A stretch of DNA of 21,581 nt from CAYMWF01 sp964394085 [NCBI: uncultured Gemmatimonadota bacterium] (GTDB taxonomy: Bacteria > GCA-2686955 > CAYMWF01): the NCBI GenBank assembly GCA_964394085.1, contig CAYMWF010000080.1, positions 1 to 21,581 on the forward strand, in the 5' to 3' direction. Shown piece after piece: positions 15,342-21,581 of this stretch. The notes beneath the pieces were generated by a model that had not been told where the DNA came from, did no database searches, and saw only the letters and a list, made by a program, of their open reading frames with translations. A program made the position numbers and the translations under genes. Numbering within the stretch: position 1 is the first letter of the stretch; each line of letters opens with the position of its first letter.

Positions 15342-15467
15342 TCACAGGCGGCGTTCCGGAAGATGAAAGATCCTGTTTAACATAGCCGGGATGTGCCTTC
15401 ATATCGACAATGGATCAGGAGGGCGGCAGACGGGAGACGGGATTAGAGGTTCCTCAGGAGGTGTAAA

Positions 15468-15686
15468 ATGGCAACAAGGATATCGATCGAATACTGCAAG
15501 GAATGAAACTACTACCCGAAAGCCGCCAGTCTGGCGGAAGACATCAAGAAAAAAACCGGCGTAGCCGCGGAACTGATCGCCTCGGGCGGCGGTGTATTCG
15601 AAGTTACCGCGGACGGTACACTGATCTTCTCGAAACGGAAAACCGGAAGATTCCCGGAGCACAGCGAAGTGCTTGAAAAATTGTAA
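15468..15686 (+). CDS. SelW/Rdx-family selenoprotein with in-frame UGA (Sec)
   Basis: A 72-residue thioredoxin-like redox protein of the SelT/SelW/SelH (Rdx) family, read through a UGA at 15504-15506 as selenocysteine. It starts at the ATG at 15468, with AGGAGG 6 nt upstream, and ends at TAA (15684). The N-terminus MATRISIEYCKE leads to Cys10-Lys-Glu-Sec13, the CxxU motif of the first beta-alpha turn; NYYPKAASLAEDIK forms the following helix. The second half has the family signature GGVFEVTADG (41-50), SKRKTG (55-60) and FPEHSEVLEKL. Homology on both sides of the UGA, in one frame, argues against a pseudogene. A SECIS-like hairpin lies 3' of the UGA. Function is presumably thiol/selenol redox; the partner is unknown. 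The tolC-like gene follows after 112 bases. selA, selB, selC and selD are not in the window. Confidence 0.88.
15504..15537 (+). promoter_or_regulatory. UGA codon and bacterial SECIS-like hairpin
   Basis: After the UGA (15504-15506), CCGCCA (15523-15528) pairs perfectly with TGGCGG (15532-15537) around the loop GTC. If the closing A-T pair opens, the loop is AGTCT. The loop G at 15529 is 23 bases beyond the UGA. Bacterial SECIS elements, which bind SelB, lie inside the coding sequence just 3' of the UGA, with a G in the first loop positions; this fits. Confidence 0.7.
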
Positions 15687-15696
15687 CGCCCGCAAA

Positions 15697-15760
15697 GGTT
15701 CCCCCGGTTTCGGAACCGCCGGTGTCAAGGCAGGGACCGGACCTGCGATTCAACCGGTCC
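15697..15760 (+). other. Two hairpins between the selenoprotein and TolC-like genes
   Basis: GGTTCC/GGAACC (15697-15702 with 15712-15717) and GGACCGG/CCGGTCC (15734-15740 with 15754-15760) form two stems in the 112-base gap. Neither is followed by a T-run; the nearest sequence is TTATTATTT at 15770-15778. They may attenuate or process the transcript rather than end it. Confidence 0.35.
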
Positions 15761-15798
15761 AATGCCCGGTTATTATTTGTCGAAAAAAGAGTGTCCCC

Positions 15799-17223
15799 AT
15801 GGGAAAATCGATCCTGGCGTTCATCATTCTTTATTTTATCGCGGTTCTCCCGGCTTGTTTCACTGCGGCGTCCGCAGAAGGTTCTGAAGCCGGCGTGACA
15901 AACACCGGTGCTGAAACACCGGGCTCACGTTTGACTCTGGGCGGAGCCGTCGAGATCGCGCTTCAGCGAAATGCGGGACTGAACGCCGCTGACGCGGCTG
16001 CAACGGCCAGCAGGTGGGATCTGCAGCGGGCCCGGGCCGGATTCCTGCCGGCCGGGGCTTTTACCAGTTCCGTAACCAGGGTCGATCCGGGCACCTTCGA
16101 CCGGGCCAACCAGGCATTATCGGGTATGGAGCTGATGTTTGAGCAGCTCGGCATTCCGCCCGGCACGATAGAGATTGAACCTTTCCTGTTCGAGGATACA
16201 TACAGTTCGGCAATCTCTGTTTCGCAGCAGTTCCCGCTAAACCTGAACCTGCTGGCCGACCTCAGACTTTCAGGCGCCCTGAACCGTACAAGCCGGTATG
16301 GTTATACAGCCGAACGAGCCTCTGTCGTCTTCGAAACCCGGGTCGCATTTTTCCAGGTTCTGCTCGCCCGGGATCTTGTCGACGTTGCACAGCGAGGGCT
16401 CGAATCAGCGAAGAAGCAGCTGAGAGTTTCGACTGAGAGAGAGTCGCTGGGTTATATCAGCAGATCCGAGCGGCTCCGCTGGGATGTGGAAGTCGCGAAG
16501 GCCGAAAGCGACATGGCTGAAGCTAAAAACGGGGAGTTGCTGGCAAGGATGGTCCTGAACCAGCTCCTGGACTTCGACCTCTGCGAGCCGGTCGATGCGG
16601 TGCCGCTTGAAGTATCCGACTTCGAATACGCACTGGCTCTGGCCGCCGAGGAACCTGAAACGCTGGTTGAGAAAGCCGCGGCTTCGAGCCCTGCGGTTCT
16701 CCTTCAGAAAAGCGCGAACGAAGGAGCTGCGGCAGCCAGGCTCTATGCTCTCTCGGCATTGACCCCTTCACTCCATTTCCAGGGAAGCTGGGGTTGGTAC
16801 GCCAATGAGACGCTTGCACTGGATGACGAAGAAATATGGAGCGTTACGGCGGTTCTGAACGTGCCGGTATTCGACCTTGTCGGCGGATTTGCAGACTACA
16901 GGAAAGCCTGCGCCGAAAAACTGCAGAGCGATTACGAAACCAGGGCTGTCGTCGAAAACCTGCGCATGGCGGTTTTCGCCGCATGTTTCGAACTGGAACG
17001 AGCGGAAAAGAGCAGGAAACACCTCGAAACCGCGGCTCGCCACGCCGAAGAAACCTACAGAGACATGGAGGCGCGCTACACGGAAGGTCATATCGCCGAG
17101 TTCGACCTCGTGGACATGCAGGCGGTGCTGAGCTCGGCCCGGGCCGGGGCAGCGGCGGCAAAATATGATTACTTCACCGCCCTGGCGGCGCTCGAGCAGC
17201 TTCTGCCGGCTGACGCGGACTGA
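15799..17223 (+). CDS. TolC-like outer-membrane efflux protein
   Basis: Outer-membrane channel component of the OEP family (two TolC repeats), which works with inner-membrane pumps in type I or RND-type export. From the ATG at 15799 it has 474 residues. A signal peptide (MGKSILAFIILYFIAVLPA, cleavage near AASA) precedes LTLGGAVEIALQRN, the usual family opening. The body alternates long amphipathic helices (VAFFQVLLARDLVDVAQRG near 180-200, and a C-terminal one with RYTEGHIAEFDLVDMQ) with short membrane strands. Upstream in-frame codons back to 15673 overlap the selenoprotein gene and would bury the signal peptide, so they are rejected. The ribosome binding site is weak. No adaptor or pump gene is adjacent. 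Confidence 0.9.
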   Translation: MGKSILAFIILYFIAVLPACFTAASAEGSEAGVTNTGAETPGSRLTLGGAVEIALQRNAGLNAADAAATASRWDLQRARAGFLPAGAFTSSVTRVDPGTFDRANQALSGMELMFEQLGIPPGTIEIEPFLFEDTYSSAISVSQQFPLNLNLLADLRLSGALNRTSRYGYTAERASVVFETRVAFFQVLLARDLVDVAQRGLESAKKQLRVSTERESLGYISRSERLRWDVEVAKAESDMAEAKNGELLARMVLNQLLDFDLCEPVDAVPLEVSDFEYALALAAEEPETLVEKAAASSPAVLLQKSANEGAAAARLYALSALTPSLHFQGSWGWYANETLALDDEEIWSVTAVLNVPVFDLVGGFADYRKACAEKLQSDYETRAVVENLRMAVFAACFELERAEKSRKHLETAARHAEETYRDMEARYTEGHIAEFDLVDMQAVLSSARAGAAAAKYDYFTALAALEQLLPADAD

Positions 17224-17473
17224 CTTACCGTCTTCGTCCCGGCAGACTATCGCACCGTGCACCTTCCCGGGCTTCGGGAATCGAATGACGTATTACCAGA
17301 AAACCGGGAATTCCGCAAAGTTCCCGGCTGAAGCAGGCATCCGGCTCCTGAAATAATACGGTTGAGGAAAAGTATCCATCAGGGAGTTGCCGAGCTCCAT
17401 CACCTCCGAAGCGGCTGCCCGGACCGCCTGTGAGGGTATCAGGAGTTCATCAAACATCTCCCCGGAGAAAAAA
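17224..17473 (+). other. Spacer between the TolC-like and SRPBCC genes
   Basis: No gene is seen. A hairpin TTCCCG/CGGGAA (17264-17269 with 17275-17280, five-base loop) lies about 40 bases after the TolC-like stop. A second small inverted repeat GGGAA/TTCCC occurs near 17310-17330. There is no T-run, so termination here is uncertain. No consensus promoter was found. Confidence 0.4.
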
Positions 17474-17905
17474 ATGGCTGAAACAGAAAGTAAAATCCGG
17501 ATCAACACCACCCCTGAACAGTTGTACGAGGTACTCACCGACTTCGAGGCATATCCGCGTATCTTCACCGAGTGCGAGAGTATGCTTGTTCTCGACGCGG
17601 AAGACAACGAGTGGGTGGTAGAACAGACCGTAAAGGTGGTTAAAACTTTCTCGTTCACCCTGGCGCTGAAGGGCGAGCCGGGAAAGAAACTCGAATGGGC
17701 CCAGGTGGAGGGTCCCTTCAAGGTCGACGAGGGGGGCTGGTATCTTTCTCCATCGCCCGATGGAGGGACCGACGCCGTGTACCGGCTGAGGATGGAATTC
17801 GGGATTCCTGTGCCCGGGTCGATACTCAAAACTCTGCTCAACCTGAACCTTCCGAGGATGCTCGAGGAAACTAAAAACGAAGCGGAAACCCGATTCCCCC
17901 GCTAA
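17474..17905 (+). CDS. SRPBCC (START-like) family protein
   Basis: A small 143-residue cytoplasmic protein of the Coq10/polyketide-cyclase branch of the START-like superfamily, which binds hydrophobic ligands in a helix-grip fold. The N-terminal TPEQLYEVLTDFEAYPRIF is the family signature. It is followed by alternating strands (VEQTVKVVKTFSFTLAL, LEWAQVEGPFKVDEGGWYL) and a long C-terminal helix from about 118. The ATG at 17474 is chosen because CGGAG lies about 7 nt upstream; in-frame codons before it do not resemble the family. It precedes the alpha/beta hydrolase by 31 bases, so they are probably cotranscribed. The ligand is unknown. Confidence 0.85.
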   Translation: MAETESKIRINTTPEQLYEVLTDFEAYPRIFTECESMLVLDAEDNEWVVEQTVKVVKTFSFTLALKGEPGKKLEWAQVEGPFKVDEGGWYLSPSPDGGTDAVYRLRMEFGIPVPGSILKTLLNLNLPRMLEETKNEAETRFPR

Positions 17906-17936
17906 GACGGGATGCTTCCCACCGAAAGAAACCAGC

Positions 17937-18803
17937 ATGCAGGAAACAAGATTCACCAGTTTTGACGGCACCGTGCTCGCCTGCCAGATCGATGGAGGCG
18001 GCGACGCTGTGATACTTGCCAACGGCCTCGGGGGTACTTTCCCTGCATGGAAACTGCTCGTAGAGGAATTCAGAGATCGATATCGCTTCTTTTCCTGGGA
18101 TTACCGCGGTCTTTTCGACTCTGAAGCACCCGAAGACAGCAATGCCTACACAATCGCAGATCATGCAGGAGACCTCGAGAGCCTCATGGATCTTAACGGA
18201 TTGGAGTCTGCGGTGGTCGCGGGATGGAGCATGGGCACCCAGGTGGCCCTCGAGTTCGCAGCCACACGCCCCGATCGCGTCAACGGGCTTCTCCTCTTCA
18301 ACGGGACATACGGTTCAGCCCTCGATTCCATGATGGGGTTACCCGGCATAGGCAGCCTGATGGTTCCCTTGAACGACTTGATGAGTCGCTACGGGTTCTT
18401 CATGGGCCCGCTCCTGACGAGCTTCGCCCGCTCTCCTTTCTTCCTTCCCGTCATAAAGGCGACCGGGTTCGTGGACAGGCACTTCAACGAGGAAGTTTTC
18501 AGGGAGCTCAGCAAGGGTTACGCCGGTATGGATTTCAGACTGTATGGACGGATGATGCGGCGGCTGCATGAGCACAGCATTGACGACCTCATTCCCGAAA
18601 TCGAAGCTCCCGCTCTATTCGTCCATGGAGAAAAGGATCGAATGACTCCTCTCAGGAAGGCAATGGATGTTTACCGTAAAACAGCCGACGCCGAGTTTTT
18701 CACCGTGCCCTCGGGTTCGCATTACTGTCTTCTGGAATTCCCGGAGATAATTCACCTCAGGGTAGAGAAATTCCTTGAATCCATAAATGAACGTGCCCGA
18801 TAG
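17937..18803 (+). CDS. Alpha/beta hydrolase
   Basis: A 288-residue cytoplasmic hydrolase with no signal peptide. The fold is shown by the oxyanion region LANGLGG (27-33), SWDYRGLFDS (53-62), the nucleophile elbow GWSMGTQ (Ser98), the acid Asp234 in VHGEKDRMTP and His262 in SGSHYCLLEFPE. The order and spacing match the single-domain group of esterases, haloperoxidase-like enzymes and lactonases. The cap between about 130 and 210 is rich in Met, Phe and Leu, suggesting a hydrophobic substrate. Its partner upstream, a lipid-binding-type SRPBCC protein, fits that idea, but the reaction is unknown. The ribosome binding site is weak. Confidence 0.9.
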   Translation: MQETRFTSFDGTVLACQIDGGGDAVILANGLGGTFPAWKLLVEEFRDRYRFFSWDYRGLFDSEAPEDSNAYTIADHAGDLESLMDLNGLESAVVAGWSMGTQVALEFAATRPDRVNGLLLFNGTYGSALDSMMGLPGIGSLMVPLNDLMSRYGFFMGPLLTSFARSPFFLPVIKATGFVDRHFNEEVFRELSKGYAGMDFRLYGRMMRRLHEHSIDDLIPEIEAPALFVHGEKDRMTPLRKAMDVYRKTADAEFFTVPSGSHYCLLEFPEIIHLRVEKFLESINERAR

Positions 18804-18826
18804 AACCGACAGTCATGGAGGTTGTT

Positions 18827-20353
18827 TTGCCAGGAACAATTATCAGATTTGGTCTCTTCTTTGTTTTAGCGGCCCTGGTCAGCTGTTCGGGAGCTTCGGA
18901 ACAAACGGTTCTTAGAACCGCCGGTGATACGCTTCCCAGGGGGGAGAAGAATGAACCCGGCCCGGACGAATCCACAAAAACCGCCAGGGTCGAAGGAACC
19001 GGGTTCTACCGGGTGGAAATGATCGACGGCGTCTGGTGGATTGTATCGCCCGAAGGTTCGCCCGTGTGGATCAGGGGGATTCAAGCAGTTGGAGCCCCGG
19101 ACACCAACCCGCTCCTCAGGTCGAATCTCAAGAAAAAGTACCCTTCAGGCAGGCTGAAGACGTACCTTCGTGAATGCCTGGATCTGATCGTCGACTGGGG
19201 TTTCAATTCGGTGGGCATCGATTCCCCCTGTCCCGATATCTTAGTTCGATATAACGATTCTCTTGAAAAAACAGGAAAAGATCGGATCGGTTATTTCGAG
19301 ATGCTGGGATTCAGCCGGTTCGGAAGAATCGGAAAACCCGATCTCACAGATCGCGACTTCTGGCTCCGGGACCGGACCGGCACTCTGGTTCGCGTTGCCA
19401 AATCCAACTGCTTCCCCGATCCTTTCAACCTTGAGTGGCGCGAGTTGATAGACCGGCAGGCTGAGATGCTCCTGACCAGGCTGAGGAACGACCGGGATCT
19501 CATAGGCTACTTCGTGGACAACGAAACCGGGTTCGAGGGCATTTACAGAAGTTTCTACAGCTCGGCCGTTTCGAAAGTCTTCGTCGACTGGCTCGAATCC
19601 AGGTACGGTGACGTGAGCGAGTTGAACAAAACCTGGGAGACCTCCTTCCGGAAGTTTGAAGACATACCGATCCAAAAGCCCGATCCCGACAAATTAGGCT
19701 CCCGCGGAAAAAAGGACTTCCTCGCATTCGAGCGGGTAGTCGTAAAGGAATACGTGGATTTCACGATTGCGACAGTCAAAAAATACGACCCTAACCACCT
19801 GATCATCAGCAACAGATTTTCTCTCGGAAAGGATATCTACTTCAAGCAGATAAAAGCGGTCGGTGAAAAGTACCTCGATATCTTTTCTGCATACGATATC
19901 ATCGCGCTGAATATGTATCCGGTGAACAACAAGCCGTACTTCTCGAGAAAACGTTACGAAATACTCGACTTTTATCACCAGCACACCGGCCGGCCCATCC
20001 TGATCGCCGAATTCGGCATGGGAAGCCACGAAAGCGGCATCGAGCCTTGCGAAAATTGGGCTCACCGATACCTGGATACCGATCGGGAAAGGGGCGAGAT
20101 GTACGGGAACATCCTGCCGAACCTGGTCAGAATTCCATACACGGTGGGATTGCAGTGGTTCACCTGGGGCAACCGGTACGGGCAGGAGAATATGAAAGGC
20201 GGACGGGGCAATTCTCCCCGAAACTGCGGCGTAGTGGATGATGCGGGCGTGCCGTATGCCGACCTGGTCAAGGCGATGAAAAAAGTCAACAATCAACTCG
20301 ACCGAATAAACCGCGACGCGAATTTTTCGACCCGCGACATAAAGATTCCCTGA
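18827..20353 (+). CDS. Agarase-like glycoside hydrolase lipoprotein
   Basis: A membrane-anchored (beta/alpha)8-type glycoside hydrolase, probably clan GH-A and closest in feel to GH50/GH42-like agarase or beta-galactosidase relatives. A TTG start at 18827 is preferred because GGAGG (18817-18821) lies 5 nt before it. The ATG at 18815 adds only four residues and has no site. The lipobox LVSC is at 17-20 (TTG numbering), so the protein is lipidated. Numbering from the ATG, GTGFYRVEMIDGVWWIVSPEG (from 61) opens the enzyme, as in agarase-like proteins. The likely acid/base Glu237 lies in GYFVDNE and the nucleophile Glu399 in LIAEFG. The end VVDDAGVPYADLVKAMKKVN is the usual last helix. The substrate is not determinable. 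It follows the hydrolase by 23 bases. Confidence 0.82.
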   Translation: MPGTIIRFGLFFVLAALVSCSGASEQTVLRTAGDTLPRGEKNEPGPDESTKTARVEGTGFYRVEMIDGVWWIVSPEGSPVWIRGIQAVGAPDTNPLLRSNLKKKYPSGRLKTYLRECLDLIVDWGFNSVGIDSPCPDILVRYNDSLEKTGKDRIGYFEMLGFSRFGRIGKPDLTDRDFWLRDRTGTLVRVAKSNCFPDPFNLEWRELIDRQAEMLLTRLRNDRDLIGYFVDNETGFEGIYRSFYSSAVSKVFVDWLESRYGDVSELNKTWETSFRKFEDIPIQKPDPDKLGSRGKKDFLAFERVVVKEYVDFTIATVKKYDPNHLIISNRFSLGKDIYFKQIKAVGEKYLDIFSAYDIIALNMYPVNNKPYFSRKRYEILDFYHQHTGRPILIAEFGMGSHESGIEPCENWAHRYLDTDRERGEMYGNILPNLVRIPYTVGLQWFTWGNRYGQENMKGGRGNSPRNCGVVDDAGVPYADLVKAMKKVNNQLDRINRDANFSTRDIKIP

Positions 20354-20464
20354 TTCTTATTCGCGGAACTGCTCCGGAGTCCTCCGGCATCGACGAAGCG
20401 TCATATAGCACTGAAAACGTGCGGGGATACGGTGTTGCTGAAGGAAGCCGGTGAGGAACGCGGT

Positions 20465-21490
20465 TTAATACCGGATCAGGGTTCCACCCCACGTAAAGCC
20501 CGATCCGAAAGCGACGCAGAGGAGAAGATCCCCGCGCTTGATCGTTCCGTTCCGGGTGAATTCATCGAGAAGGAGCGGTATCGTCGCCGCGGTGGTATTA
20601 CCGTATTTGTGGATATTGTAGAGAATTTTGTCCCGGAATCTACCGCCAAGCTTCTTTGCCACCATACCGTTTATCCGCATGTTCGCCTGGTGGGGCAGGA
20701 GCCAGTCGATGTCTTCTATCGTCAGGCTGTTTTTCTTCAAGGCGGAAACTCCGACCTCCGTCATCCTTTCAACCGCGTTGACGAACAGGTTTTTCGAATC
20801 GATCATGTCCGGCCATAAAATTCTATTCTCACCCGGATCGGTGGCATCATAATCGAGGAACGGGTATTTGTTCATTTCGAAAACCTTCATGTGAATACCC
20901 TTGAGAGCGCCTGCGCCGTCCGCGTGGACTTCCGAAAAAAAGATACCGTCATCTTCCCGTTCCGTTTCTTCGCCGCCGATCAGCACGGCGCCGGCGCCGT
21001 CACCGAACAGCACCGTGACCGCCCTCCCGCGGTCGGAGCGCTCGAGGGCGAAAGAATGCGTTTCGGAACCTACGAACAGTACATTTCGATATAACCCCGT
21101 TTCGATGAAAGCTTTTGCCATTTCCATCCCGTAAACGAAAGCGCTGCATTGCTGTCTGATATCGTAGCAGGGTATATGCCGGTGCGATATTCCCAGCTTT
21201 TGTTGAAGGAACACGCCGTTACCGGGGAAATGAATGTCGGGGGTGAGAGTGCCGTAGATGATGCATTCCACATCTTCCGGCTCCAGCCCGGCATTCTCGA
21301 GAGCGAGTCTCGACGCCTCGACGGCGAGGTCCGAATTCGTCGTGCCGTCGTCCACCCACCGGCGTTCTCTTATACCGGAACGGCTGTAGATCCATTCATC
21401 CGATGTGTCCATGTATTCGGCAAGTTCAGCATTCGTTACCACGCGCGGCGGTACATATCCACCTGTTCCGAGTATTTTCGCTCTGAGCAT
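20465..21490 (-). CDS. fabH: 3-oxoacyl-ACP synthase III (KAS III, FabH type)
   Basis: Thiolase-fold condensing enzyme that typically starts fatty-acid chains by joining acetyl-CoA to malonyl-ACP. From the ATG at 21490 it has 341 residues, slightly above the usual 315-330. The catalytic triad is Cys115 in DIRQQCSAF, His267 in LLPHQANMRI and Asn298 in HKYGNTTAATIP. TSDEWIYSRSGIRERR and VAFGSGFTWGGTLIRY are family hallmarks. The ATG at 21490 has AAAGGA 5 nt upstream; the ATG two codons earlier (21496) overlaps a possible upstream stop as ATGA. No other fab gene is in the window, and extra residues near 175-235 leave room for a different acyl substrate than in E. coli FabH. It is convergent with the glycoside hydrolase gene. 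Confidence 0.9.
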   Translation of the reverse strand: MLRAKILGTGGYVPPRVVTNAELAEYMDTSDEWIYSRSGIRERRWVDDGTTNSDLAVEASRLALENAGLEPEDVECIIYGTLTPDIHFPGNGVFLQQKLGISHRHIPCYDIRQQCSAFVYGMEMAKAFIETGLYRNVLFVGSETHSFALERSDRGRAVTVLFGDGAGAVLIGGEETEREDDGIFFSEVHADGAGALKGIHMKVFEMNKYPFLDYDATDPGENRILWPDMIDSKNLFVNAVERMTEVGVSALKKNSLTIEDIDWLLPHQANMRINGMVAKKLGGRFRDKILYNIHKYGNTTAATIPLLLDEFTRNGTIKRGDLLLCVAFGSGFTWGGTLIRY

Positions 21491-21492
21491 AT

Positions 21493-21581
21493 TCATCCTT
21501 TCCGCTCGGGCGGGATACCGTTGAGAACATCCCGCTCGGGTGGAAGAGATTTCGTTGTATTCGATCGTTTCCTGTATGAGA
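21493..21581 (-). CDS. Possible C-terminal end of an upstream gene (partial)
   Basis: A minus-strand frame stays open from the right edge to a TGA at 21495-21493, which overlaps the first fabH ATG as ATGA, an arrangement typical of coupled operon genes. Only about 28 residues are visible, ending LPPERDVLNGIPPERKG. A DNA direct repeat CCGCTCGGG (21502-21510 and 21532-21540) is spaced by exactly 30 bases and encodes PPER twice in this frame. The fabH frame itself is also open here, so the call is tentative. No family is recognised. Confidence 0.3.
   Translation of the reverse strand, partial: SYRKRSNTTKSLPPERDVLNGIPPERKG

Larger units (their letters stand above)
15101..15467. other. Divergent intergenic region between the OPT and selenoprotein genes
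   Basis: Carries the 5' ends of both the OPT transporter (minus) and the selenoprotein gene (plus). No consensus promoter stands out in either direction; TTGCCT-17-CAGAAT on the minus strand, in front of the OPT gene, is a weak match. The plus-strand half is unusually rich in inverted repeats, listed separately. Confidence 0.5.

Noticed and set aside
15468-15506. Reading the UGA as a real stop (pseudogene or 12-residue leader peptide)
   Set aside because: Family similarity continues in the same frame for 59 codons after it, at the exact position where relatives have Cys or Sec.
15399-15728. Minus-strand open frame of 109 codons covering the selenoprotein gene
   Set aside because: The plus strand here has a ribosome binding site, family homology and a SECIS-like hairpin. 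The minus frame has none of these.
15673-15798. Earlier start for the TolC-like gene
   Set aside because: It would overlap the selenoprotein gene and place 42 residues ahead of a clear signal peptide.
20374-20387. CCGGA/TCCGG hairpin between the glycoside hydrolase and fabH, as a terminator
   Set aside because: Only five pairs with a tetraloop and no T-run on either strand.

Overview
The window looks like chromosomal DNA of an uncultured Gram-negative bacterium, moderately GC-rich, with compact operons and several exported proteins. An outer-membrane efflux protein (TolC family), a lipoprotein and four proteins with Sec-type signals point to a double membrane. A parallel beta-helix protein ending in a DMGAYGGPG-type motif, a lamin-tail-domain protein and a subtilase, the last two sharing a C-terminal domain, resemble the secretomes of FCB-related candidate phyla (Fermentibacteria, Eisenbacteria and similar). 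That placement is inference. No rRNA, tRNA, CRISPR array, insertion sequence or phage gene was seen.

Left half, minus strand (about 9.6 to 1.9 kb): one tight eight-gene operon read leftward from a good sigma70-type promoter at 9571-9599. The order is glutamine amidotransferase (trpG/pabA), aroA, aroE, aroC, an aroK-aroB fusion, aroQ, cdsA and ogt. Together aroKB, aroQ, aroE, aroA and aroC carry out every shikimate-pathway step from DAHP to chorismate. The amidotransferase would channel ammonia onto chorismate. Only DAHP synthase and the amidotransferase's large subunit (TrpE or PabB) are missing from the window. cdsA (phospholipid precursor) and ogt (DNA repair) ride at the end. Beyond lies a separate secreted beta-helix protein (285-1520), preceded by a repeat-rich putative control region.

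Middle (9.6 to 15.1 kb): a divergent promoter with a 17-bp perfect palindrome drives a secreted Bacillopeptidase F-like subtilase. It faces a lamin-tail-domain secreted protein across a 480-bp gap containing terminators. Next comes an OPT-family oligopeptide transporter on the minus strand.

Right half, plus strand (15.4 to 20.4 kb): the most notable gene is a 72-codon SelW/Rdx-family selenoprotein at 15468-15686. It has an in-frame UGA at the second position of its CxxU redox motif, a strong ribosome binding site, and a SECIS-like hairpin just 3' of the UGA. Ordinary gene calling misses it. It is divergent from the OPT transporter across a strongly structured 367-bp leader. It is followed by a TolC-like outer-membrane protein, a START/SRPBCC protein, an alpha/beta hydrolase and an agarase-like glycoside hydrolase lipoprotein. 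A KAS III (FabH-type) gene on the minus strand closes the window, probably overlapping the end of another gene that runs off the right edge.
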